Assembly: GCF_026965555.1 (NCBI RefSeq)
Contig: NZ_CP114040.1
Coordinates: 7,724,001 to 7,788,000 of the forward strand
Direction: 5' to 3'
Length of the DNA: 64,000 bases
Origin: Nannocystis punicea
Lineage (GTDB): Bacteria > Myxococcota_A > Polyangia > Nannocystales > Nannocystaceae
Shown piece by piece: positions 55,842-62,868 of the stretch (positions are counted from its first letter, which is position 1; each line of letters begins with the position of its first letter). The translations under genes were made by a program, and so were the position numbers. The notes under the pieces are model-generated. The model made no database searches. It saw only the letters and a program-made list of their open reading frames with translations, and was not told where the DNA came from.

Positions 55842-56498
55842 GTGACCTCCTCGATCGATCGGATGCGGGCCGCGTGGCACTTCTTCCTCAACGGCTGGCG
55901 CGACTGGGATCAGACCGCCTCCTTCGTGCCGAGCTCGCGGTTCCTGGTCGACGCGCTGGTCCAGGGCGCGGAGCTCCATCGGGCCCGCAGCGTCGTCGAG
56001 CTCGGCACCGGCACCGGCACCGTCACCGAGAAGCTGCTCGCGGCGATGCGGCCGGACGCTCGCCTGTTCGGCGTCGAGATCGACGGTCCGCTGCTCGACG
56101 CGACCGCGCGGCGCCTGCCGGACTCTCGGCTCGTCGCCATCCACGGCAGCGCGGCCGACCTGGGCACGCACCTCGCCGCGGCCGGTCACTCCGGCAAGGT
56201 CGACGCGATCGTCTCGTGCCTCGGCATGAGCCTGCTGCCGCCCGACCTGCGCGACGCGATCCTCGACAGCGCCGCGCGGGTGCTCGCGCCCGGCGGCGTG
56301 TTCGTGCAGTACGGCTACTTGCACGCGCACGTGATCGTCTACAGCACCACGCGCGGCTTCTCGCAGTTCCACCTCGGCCGCTACCTCGGCCGCTACTTCA
56401 GCGAGCAGCGGCGGCAGATCGTCGTGCCCAACCTGCCGCCGGCCGAGGTGCTGGTGTGCCACGGCCCGGTGCCGCGGGACATCTCCGAGGCCGCCTGA
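55842..56498 (+). CDS. PmtA-like SAM methyltransferase
   Basis: 218 residues from a GTG at 55842. SAM motif VVELGTGTGTVTEKLL near residue 51, VEID at the end of strand 2, and VSCLGMSLLPPDLRDAIL. The N-terminal helix and FVPSSRFLVDAL match bacterial phosphatidylethanolamine N-methyltransferases of the PmtA type, which act at the inner membrane surface. The lipid substrate is inferred. Confidence 0.75.
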   Translation: MTSSIDRMRAAWHFFLNGWRDWDQTASFVPSSRFLVDALVQGAELHRARSVVELGTGTGTVTEKLLAAMRPDARLFGVEIDGPLLDATARRLPDSRLVAIHGSAADLGTHLAAAGHSGKVDAIVSCLGMSLLPPDLRDAILDSAARVLAPGGVFVQYGYLHAHVIVYSTTRGFSQFHLGRYLGRYFSEQRRQIVVPNLPPAEVLVCHGPVPRDISEAA

Positions 56499-56686
56499 AG
56501 CACGGCCCGGTCGCGCCGCGCGTCGTACTTCTGTCGCTGTTGTTTTAGTTCTGTCGCGGCCGGTCGGACGCTCTGCGGGAGCGAGTGCGCGAGCCGTTGC
56601 GCACCTGCACAGAGCTTCAGGATCCGCGGCTGCACGGCGTCCACGAACGTTGCACGGGGGTCGGCTTCGGTGTATCGCTGCCCCGC

Positions 56687-57499
56687 GTGCAGAGCTTCGA
56701 TCACTACTTCCAGTCGACGTATGACCGCGTCGCCGAGTTTTACGACGACCTCTGGAGCCCCAACGTCAAGACCCCCAACGACCGGCTCACGCGCGACCTG
56801 CACCTCCGCCGCGGCGAGCGCCTGGTCGACCTCGCGTGTGGCAGCGGCGCCGCCACCTTGCCGATGATGCGGCTCATCGCCCCCGGCGAGACAGTCGCCG
56901 TCGATCCCTCGGAGAACATGCTGCGCCTCGCGGTCGAGCGCGCCGCCGAGGAGGGCCTGCACCTCCTGCCCGTGCGCTCCAAGGCCGAGGACTTCATCGC
57001 CGACGCGCCGGCCCACTCGTTCGACGTCGTGTCGATGCGGTTCGCCCTCGCCTACCTCGACTGGCCGCGCGTGCTGCCGGCGATGGGTCGCCTGGTCCGT
57101 CCGGGCGGTCGCGTCGGCATCCTGACCAGCCTCGCCACCAGCGCCCCGCAGGCCATGGCGACCTACCAGAAGTTCGCCGAGCACCTCGAGCTCGACACCG
57201 TCGCCGAGCCGCCCACGCCCCGCGAGATCGACCCCGTCCTCGACCTGCTCGGCCGCGGCGGCCTCGACATCGACACCTGCTGGCAGCACAACTTCCGCCT
57301 GTGGTTCAAGACCGGCGTCGACGCCACCCGCTGGCTGCTCGACACCGGCTACATCACCCACCCGGCCCTGTCCGCGCTCGAGGGCGAGATCAAGGACGCC
57401 ATGATCGAGCTGTTCGGCTCGCACCTCGAGGACGGCTACCGCGAAGACGAGGGCGTCCCCCTCGACTTCTTCTTCTGCGGCGTCATCGCCCGCCGCTGA
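56687..57499 (+). CDS. Class I SAM-dependent methyltransferase
   Basis: 270 residues from a GTG at 56687 (MQSFDHYFQSTYDRVAEFYD); the frame extends to 56585 without homology. SAM motif LVDLACGSGAATLPM, acidic residue in VAVDPSENML, and FDVVSMRFALAYLDWP. Related to UbiE/Methyltransf_11 enzymes; the substrate is unknown. Followed by a palindrome-rich gap. Confidence 0.8.
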   Translation: MQSFDHYFQSTYDRVAEFYDDLWSPNVKTPNDRLTRDLHLRRGERLVDLACGSGAATLPMMRLIAPGETVAVDPSENMLRLAVERAAEEGLHLLPVRSKAEDFIADAPAHSFDVVSMRFALAYLDWPRVLPAMGRLVRPGGRVGILTSLATSAPQAMATYQKFAEHLELDTVAEPPTPREIDPVLDLLGRGGLDIDTCWQHNFRLWFKTGVDATRWLLDTGYITHPALSALEGEIKDAMIELFGSHLEDGYREDEGVPLDFFFCGVIARR

Positions 57500-57502
57500 A
57501 CC

Positions 57503-57577
57503 TGTCCCCGCGGGCAGGTCGCGTCGACCTGCACTTTCGGACAGCGTGTCTCTGAAGTCAGGCTGTCCTCGAGGACA
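57503..57577. repeat. Palindrome array after methyltransferase gene
   Basis: TGTCC CCGC GGGCA (57503-57516, one G-U-type pair), TGCAC TTTC GGACA (57530-57543), TGTCT CTGA AGTCA (57547-57560) and an exact consensus TGTCC TCGA GGACA (57564-57577). Element density is one per ~16-17 nt. It starts 4 nt after the stop. Confidence 0.75.
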
Positions 57578-57635
57578 GTCCGCCGCGCACGCCGGGTTCG
57601 CTCGCCGCGCCGCCTCACCCGAGCGCCGCCCCACA

Positions 57636-57649
57636 TGTCCCTCGGGCCA
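57636..57649. repeat. CCAGG-type palindrome variant
   Basis: TGTCC CTCG GGCCA followed by GG, in the intergenic region upstream of the next gene. Confidence 0.6.
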
Positions 57650-57739
57650 GGCTCCTGACCGACCGCCGGGCCGCGCCCCGTTCGCGCTCGCTCCCGCGCC
57701 CGCTTCGCCTTCGCCGGCGCCTCGCGTACCATCGCGCGC

Positions 57740-58507
57740 ATGGCTCTCTCCGCGCGTGGCCAGCAGATCCTCGGCGTCCTCGCCGCCGTCGTCGTCGGCG
57801 TCGTCCTGCTGCTCGCCGGCCTCGACCGCAAGGACTTCCGCTGCGACCGCGCGGCCGGCAGCTGCACCCACGCTGCCGGGCTCATCGGCTTCGAGCGCAC
57901 CAAGGAGATCCCGCTCGACGCGATCGCCGATCACCGCTTCGACAGCCACGACAGCCGGGCCGGCCGGCGCGGCGTCACGGTGCTCCTCGACCCCAGCGGC
58001 CGCGAGCTGCCGGTGGGCCTCGCCGACGAGGCGACGGCCCGCGCCCACTACGACGCCCTGCACGCCTTCTTCCAGGGCGAGCGCGCCAGCGTCGCCGTCA
58101 CCACCGGGCCCAGCTGGTGGCTCGTCGCGCTCGGCGTCCTCGTCCTCGTCGGCGGTCCCTGGATCGTGCGCCCCAGCGGTCCCGCGCGCGTCGCAGCGCC
58201 GGTCGACGCGCCTCGTCGGCGAGGCGCCAGCACCCCCGTCATCGCCCTCGTCGTCGGCGTCCTCGTCCTCGTCGGCATGTCCGCCTCGATCCTCATGTCG
58301 CGCACCCAGGGCTCGCTCGCGCTGCGCTGCACCCAGCGCTGCGACATCGGCGGCGGCAGCTGCATGCCCGGCTCGGAGATGGTGCTCACCCTCGCGCCCG
58401 GCGAGCACGAGGTGCGCGTCTTCAACCCCGACGACCCCGCGAACCCGATCGTCCACCGCGTCGGCGTCGTGCGCGGCCAGGTCACCCACTTCGAGTGCGC
58501 GCGCTGA
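57740..58507 (+). CDS. Three-helix membrane protein, unknown
   Basis: 255 residues. Hydrophobic helices near residues 10-28 (ILGVLAAVVVGVVLLLAG), ~128-143 (WLVALGVLVLVGGPW) and ~173-190 (PVIALVVGVLVLVGMSASIL). The soluble parts are extracytoplasmic loops with Cys pairs (FRCDRAAGSC; ALRCTQRCDIGGGSC). The C-terminal ~60 residues look like a small beta domain (LTLAPGEHEVRVFNPDDP). It sits at the head of the secretion-like genes and may belong with them. Confidence 0.6.
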   Translation: MALSARGQQILGVLAAVVVGVVLLLAGLDRKDFRCDRAAGSCTHAAGLIGFERTKEIPLDAIADHRFDSHDSRAGRRGVTVLLDPSGRELPVGLADEATARAHYDALHAFFQGERASVAVTTGPSWWLVALGVLVLVGGPWIVRPSGPARVAAPVDAPRRRGASTPVIALVVGVLVLVGMSASILMSRTQGSLALRCTQRCDIGGGSCMPGSEMVLTLAPGEHEVRVFNPDDPANPIVHRVGVVRGQVTHFECAR

Positions 58508-58580
58508 CGAGCGGCCGCGCGCGCCTGCGGGCCTCGCTTCGCCGCCGCCCCCGCAGTCGTTTCTGTGGAAGCATCACCGC

Positions 58581-58985
58581 ATGCCCGAGGACCGCGACGC
58601 GCCGGCCACTGCCCTCGAACTCGTCGGTCAGCACCGCGTCGAGCTGCGCCGCGATCCCGCCGTCGACACCCTCGAGCTCATCGGCCGCGACGGCAAGGTC
58701 GTGCTGGCGATCGAGGTCCGCGACACCGGCCCTGTGCTGCGCTTCGAGGGCGCGGGCCTCACCCTGCGGGCCGCCGGCGAGCTGGTGCTGGACGCCAAGA
58801 AGCTGACCCTGCGCTCCGAGGAGGCGCTCTCGCTGTCGACCGGCGGCGACCTCGATCTCGTCGCCGCCGGCGACCTCCGCAGCACCGCGCGGGTGCAGAC
58901 GATCACCGCCGAGCTCGGCGACGTCCGGGTCGAGGCCAACGACGACGTCCGGATCGACGGCGAGCGGGTGCTCGTCAACTGTTGA
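58581..58985 (+). CDS. DUF3540-like protein (VgrG-tail-type beta repeats)
   Basis: 134 residues from the ATG at 58581. The C-terminal half repeats short beta-strand motifs (GELVLDAKKLTLRSEEAL; GDLDLVAAGDLRSTARV; GDVRVEANDDVRIDGERVLV), the pattern of DUF3540 and of VgrG/gp5 C-terminal needles. It is shorter than a typical DUF3540 protein (~200 residues), lacking the N-terminal part. It is followed 10 nt later by DUF2169, a pairing seen in T6SS effector loci. Confidence 0.65.
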   Translation: MPEDRDAPATALELVGQHRVELRRDPAVDTLELIGRDGKVVLAIEVRDTGPVLRFEGAGLTLRAAGELVLDAKKLTLRSEEALSLSTGGDLDLVAAGDLRSTARVQTITAELGDVRVEANDDVRIDGERVLVNC

Positions 58986-58995
58986 GGCGGCGGCC

Positions 58996-59955
58996 GTGAA
59001 GCTCGACAATCGCTCGCCGTACCACGCCCGACTGTTCCGCGGCGGCATCGACGAGCGACGCCTGTTCGGCTCGGTCGCCGCGCGGATCACCTACGACATC
59101 GTCGGCGATCGCCTCCGCGTCGCCCGCGAGCAGGTCTGGCCCGTATCACCTGCTCCTTGGGACAGCCCGCAGGGCCCCATGCCCGGCGACGAGCTGTTCT
59201 ACCGCGGCGGCGTCGACCTGCTCGTGTTCGGCTCGGCGCGCGCCGCCCGGCCCGCCCCGCGCGTCGACCTCGACCTGCGGGTCGGCAACGGCTTCCGCGG
59301 CCGCCTCGCGGTGTTCGGCGACCGCGTGTGGAGGAAGGGCCCGCGCGGCCTGGTCCCGAGCGCCCCCGAGCCGTTTCGGGCCATGCCGCTGACGCTCGAC
59401 CGCAGCTTCGGCGGCAGCTTCGAGTGGGACGGCCTCGCGGTCGCCTTCCCCGACAACCCCGGCGGTCGCGGCTACTACGGCGAAGAGCGGGCCGCCGAGG
59501 GCCAGCCGCTGCCCAACATCGAAGATCCCGCGGCCCTGTGCGCGCGCTGGGACGACCGACCCGAGCCCGTCGGCACCTGTTCTCCGGGCCAGGGCTTCGG
59601 CCCCCGGCTGCGGCGCAGCGTCGAGTTCGATCCGGACACTGGCATGCTCGAGGTCCTGCGGCCCACCTTCTACAACGCCGCCTTCCCGCAGCTGATCGTC
59701 CCCGCCGTCAAGCCCGGTGACCGCGTCTCGATCACCGGCGTCCGCGAGGACGGCCCGCTCGTGTTCCACCTGCCCGACAACCTCCTGCGCGTGCGCCTCG
59801 CCTTCGGCGACGAGGCCGCCGAGAAGACCCCCGCGATCGACCAGATCGGCGTCGAGCCCGATCACCTGCGCGTGTTCGTGTCCTACCGCTACCCGTTCCG
59901 CTACGTCCTGAACCCGCTGGAGAAGCGGGCCTGCGAGCTCGTCGCCCTGCGCTGA
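58996..59955 (+). CDS. DUF2169 protein (T6SS accessory)
   Basis: 319 residues. Family features: opening strand MKLDNRSPYHARLFRG, DRVWRKGPRG, PFRAMPLTLDRSFGG, FPDNPGGRGYYG, and a C-terminal PAVKPGDRVSITG. DUF2169 proteins occur with VgrG, DUF3540 and PAAR-like genes in type VI secretion effector clusters and may load effectors. It is cytoplasmic. A palindrome variant (59151-59164) lies in an early loop; another (59578-59591) follows GTCSP. Confidence 0.85.
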   Translation: MKLDNRSPYHARLFRGGIDERRLFGSVAARITYDIVGDRLRVAREQVWPVSPAPWDSPQGPMPGDELFYRGGVDLLVFGSARAARPAPRVDLDLRVGNGFRGRLAVFGDRVWRKGPRGLVPSAPEPFRAMPLTLDRSFGGSFEWDGLAVAFPDNPGGRGYYGEERAAEGQPLPNIEDPAALCARWDDRPEPVGTCSPGQGFGPRLRRSVEFDPDTGMLEVLRPTFYNAAFPQLIVPAVKPGDRVSITGVREDGPLVFHLPDNLLRVRLAFGDEAAEKTPAIDQIGVEPDHLRVFVSYRYPFRYVLNPLEKRACELVALR

Positions 59956-59961
59956 AGGACA

Positions 59962-59975
59962 TGCCCTGAGGGACA
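59962..59975. repeat. Palindrome variant between DUF2169 and next gene
   Basis: TGCCC TGAG GGACA, filling most of the 24-nt gap between genes and ending 4 nt before the GTG start at 59980. Confidence 0.6.
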
Positions 59976-59979
59976 TCCC

Positions 59980-60942
59980 GTGCCGTTCGCCGTCCTCAAA
60001 GACTTCCACCCGATGATCGGCTACGACCTCCACATCCCGTGGCCGATCGGCTCGCCCGCGCCGCTGCCGGCGCCCGTCCCGTACGTGTGCTTCCACCTGC
60101 TGTGCGGCTGGAAGGGCACCTACCAGCGGGCGATCAGCCACAGCACCAGCTGGGGCGCGCTGGTCCAGAAGGGCAGCGACATCGGCCCCGGCATCCCGCA
60201 CATCGGCATGCTCTCGTACTTGCTGCCGCTCGACATCCTCTTCAGCGCCTCGAAGTCGTACTGGGGCACCAGCGAGTACAAGGCCGAGGGCAAGCCCGCG
60301 GCGGTGTGCATCATCCCGTACGCCTGCATCAACATCAACCTCAACTGCGGCACCCCGTTCCCCAAGCGCCCCGGCATCGTCATCGCCTTCAACACCCACT
60401 ACGCGGGCATGACCTGGGGCGACTTCTTCCACGGCCTCCTCAGCTTCGCCATCGACTGGGCGCTGCAGTGGCTGTTCAACAAGCTCCTCGGCAAGTTGAG
60501 CGACAAGATCGCCAACCGCTTCCTGAACACCGCGATGACCAAGGCCGCCGCCAAGGACCTCCTGCGCGGCACGGTCAAGCAGAAGGTGATCAACCAGATG
60601 GCGCGCGAGCTGGCCGCCGCCAACCGGGCCCGCGCCGACGCCTTCCTCAAGATCTTCCCCGCCTTCATGCGCCCCAGCCGGGAGGCCGCCAACCCGATCC
60701 TCAACAACGCCGTCGGCGCCGTCTCCGGCTTCCTGTTCGGCGGCCCGCTCGGCATGGACGCCAACGGCGCCTTCGGCTGGTGGACCCCCGGCGGCGCCAC
60801 CACCAACGGCGCCCAGGACTACCTCAACAACAACGTCGTCGACGAGTTCGGCAAGCGGCCCCAGCCCCCGCCCCAGCCGCCCCAGCCCCCGCGTCAACCG
60901 CCGAGCATCGGCCCCGCGCCACCGCCGGTCTGCCGGCCCTGA
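59980..60942 (+). CDS. PAAR-like/DUF4150-type protein of secretion cluster
   Basis: 320 residues from a GTG at 59980. Hydrophobic and Gly/Pro/Cys-rich N-terminal half (FHLLCGWKGTYQRAIS; VCIIPYACININLNCGTPFP) resembles DUF4150/PAAR-like proteins of T6SS loci, which sharpen the spike or carry effector domains. A helical part follows (LSFAIDWALQWLFNKLLGKL), then a low-complexity Pro/Gln tail (QPPPQPPQPPRQPP). Toxin activity cannot be read from the sequence. It lies between two DUF2169 genes. Confidence 0.6.
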   Translation: MPFAVLKDFHPMIGYDLHIPWPIGSPAPLPAPVPYVCFHLLCGWKGTYQRAISHSTSWGALVQKGSDIGPGIPHIGMLSYLLPLDILFSASKSYWGTSEYKAEGKPAAVCIIPYACININLNCGTPFPKRPGIVIAFNTHYAGMTWGDFFHGLLSFAIDWALQWLFNKLLGKLSDKIANRFLNTAMTKAAAKDLLRGTVKQKVINQMARELAAANRARADAFLKIFPAFMRPSREAANPILNNAVGAVSGFLFGGPLGMDANGAFGWWTPGGATTNGAQDYLNNNVVDEFGKRPQPPPQPPQPPRQPPSIGPAPPPVCRP

Positions 60943-60947
60943 CGACC

Positions 60948-60994
60948 TGTCCCATGCGCCAGGTCGTGCCGGAGCCGACCTGTCCCCTGGGACA
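60948..60994. repeat. Two palindromes in the gap before the second DUF2169 gene
   Basis: TGTCC CATG CGCCA (60948-60961) and an exact consensus TGTCC CCTG GGACA (60981-60994). A near-identical copy of the first occurs at 61050-61063 around the next start codon. Confidence 0.75.
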
Positions 60995-61049
60995 GCCATG
61001 AACTCGACCCGCTCCTCGCCGCACCTGACCGAAGCCTCTCGAGCAAAGC

Positions 61050-61063
61050 TGTCCCATGCGCCA
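61050..61063. repeat. Palindrome variant containing a start codon
   Basis: TGTCC CATG CGCCA; the start ATG of the second DUF2169 gene (61056-61058) is the last three loop bases. The flanking sequence matches the copy at 60948 over about 16 nt. Confidence 0.65.
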
Positions 61064-62219
61064 GGTCGAAACCCGCCCGAGCCCCACAGTCCAGCAGGTC
61101 TCCGACATCCTCCCCTCGGGCGAGCCGATGCTCGCCGTCCTGGCCAAGCGCACCTACGACGTCGGCGCCGACGGCGGCTGCACCCTCGCCGACGAGCAGA
61201 CCCCGCTGTTCGCCGCCCCGCTCGACGACGGCGACGTCCCGGGCCTGCTGGCCGCCGACACCGACCTCCACCCGTACAAGCCGCGCACCGACGTCGTCCT
61301 GCTCGGCCACGCCTACGGCCGCCAGCGCGCGCGTCGACTCGACGTCCTCGTCCGCGTCGACGGCCGCGAGCACCGGATCGCCGTCGTCGGCCAGCGCACC
61401 TGTTCGATCGGCCAGGGCAGGATCCGCTTCTCCGACCCGCGGCCCATCGACAAGGTCCCCCTCTCCTACGTCTTCGCCTACGGCGGTCGTGATCACGGCG
61501 CCGAGGCCCGCCACGGCAACCCCCTGCGCAGCCCCGAGTGGAGCAAGGCGCTCGGCGGCGTCGATCCCGACCTCGCCTCGCCCTTCCTGTACCCGCGCAA
61601 CCCCGTCGGCCGCGGCTACCTCCTCGAGCTCGATCCGGCGGCCGACGACGAGTTCGAGCTCCCGCAGCTCGAAGATCCCACCGACCTCCTCACCCCCGAG
61701 CGGCTCGTGTGCGACTGGCTCGACAACTGGCACCGCATGCCGCTCCCGCACGCGGGAGGGTGGACCCAGTACGACTGGTACCCGCGCGTCGCCTTCAGCG
61801 GCCTCGTCCCGCTCGTCGAGTCCTTCGACGAGCCCCCGCTGGAGGTCGAGCGCGGCCTCGTCCCCGAGCTCCTCGCCGACGGCACCGGCCGGACCGACCT
61901 CGACTTCCGCTACGAGATCACCTGCGGCGCTCCCCTCGGCCTCCAGCTCCCTCACCTCCGCGGCGGCGAGCCGGTCGAGCTCCACGGCGTCCACCCCACC
62001 CGCGGCCGCTGGCTCTTCACCACCCCGCCGCCCCCGCGCCTGCACACCGACGGCCGCGACGGCCGCCTCAACCTCACCGAACCTGTCCTTCACACCATGC
62101 TCTTGGAGCCAGATACCGATCGCGTCACCCTCGTGTGGCGCGGCTGCGCCCCGGCCAAGCGCCCCTACGCCCCCCAGGAGCTCGAGTCGATGCCCCTGCG
62201 CGTCGACTGGCGCGACTGA
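61056..62219 (+). CDS. DUF2169 protein, second copy (T6SS accessory)
   Basis: 387 residues. Family features: EPMLAVLAKRTYDV, HAYGRQRARRLDVLVRVD, VPLSYVFAYGGRDHGAE, YPRNPVGRGYLLEL, and a C-terminal LVWRGCAPAKRPYAPQELE. It is diverged from the DUF2169 protein upstream and longer by ~70 residues. The start codon lies inside a palindrome copy (61050-61063), which could have supplied it. Last gene of the secretion-like group; no VgrG, Hcp or TssBC gene is in the window. Confidence 0.85.
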   Translation: MRQVETRPSPTVQQVSDILPSGEPMLAVLAKRTYDVGADGGCTLADEQTPLFAAPLDDGDVPGLLAADTDLHPYKPRTDVVLLGHAYGRQRARRLDVLVRVDGREHRIAVVGQRTCSIGQGRIRFSDPRPIDKVPLSYVFAYGGRDHGAEARHGNPLRSPEWSKALGGVDPDLASPFLYPRNPVGRGYLLELDPAADDEFELPQLEDPTDLLTPERLVCDWLDNWHRMPLPHAGGWTQYDWYPRVAFSGLVPLVESFDEPPLEVERGLVPELLADGTGRTDLDFRYEITCGAPLGLQLPHLRGGEPVELHGVHPTRGRWLFTTPPPPRLHTDGRDGRLNLTEPVLHTMLLEPDTDRVTLVWRGCAPAKRPYAPQELESMPLRVDWRD

Positions 62220-62868
62220 CCGCCCCTCGCACGCGCTCGCGCGCGAGTGACTCCGCAGCTCGACGACATGTCCGAGAGGACATGCCAGCGAACCTCCCCG
62301 CGAACGATCCTGTTTTGGCCGCCCTCCGGCCACCACCCTTCTCCTGGTCCGCCGCGAAGGGCCACGCCCGCGCATCGAGGCCTCTGACACAAGCACATGT
62401 CTGAATGGACATGTCGCCCAATCGCCGGCCCTGCGCTCCTCACCGCGCATCCAGTCGGGGCTCGCTCGCGCCGCGAGACCTTCGCCGCGAACACCCGCCC
62501 TCACCGCCGCACGCAGACCTCGCCGCGCCTCGACCCTCGTGGTTCAGGCGCGAGCGGGTCCCGGATCTCGGCGGAGCCGACCGTCACCGCCCAAAGAGAG
62601 CTCCCGGAGGACGGGGGCCGGGACGCCCTGGCACCGAGTTTGCGCAGGACGAGGCAATTGCTGCCTCGAAGCGAGCCAGCCACCACGACGTCCGAGCAAC
62701 TGTCTGAGGGGACAGGGCGTCCCGGACACCGGCCCCGCGACCCTCGCCGCGCATCGATCCGGGACCCGCTCGCGCCGTGCGACTCTCGCCGCGCATCGCT
62801 CCGGGCCCCCGCCCTCGCAGCCCCGCTCGACAATCGCCGCGCCCAAGCAGAGGATCGCTACGACTCGA
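62220..62868. other. 650-nt intergenic region with palindromes and degenerate repeats
   Basis: No credible gene. Palindromes at 62269-62282 (exact, loop GAGA, within an ACATGTCC...GGACATG symmetric block), 62398-62411 (TGTCT GAAT GGACA) and 62701-62714 (TGTCT GAGG GGACA). A degenerate ~45-nt repeat, CGCCGCGCATC...TCCGGG...CTCGCGCCG, occurs near 62440, 62747 and 62797. Confidence 0.5.
62269..62282. repeat. TGTCC-N4-GGACA palindrome, intergenic
   Basis: Exact consensus copy, loop GAGA; symmetry extends outward to ACATGTCC...GGACATGC. Confidence 0.75.
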
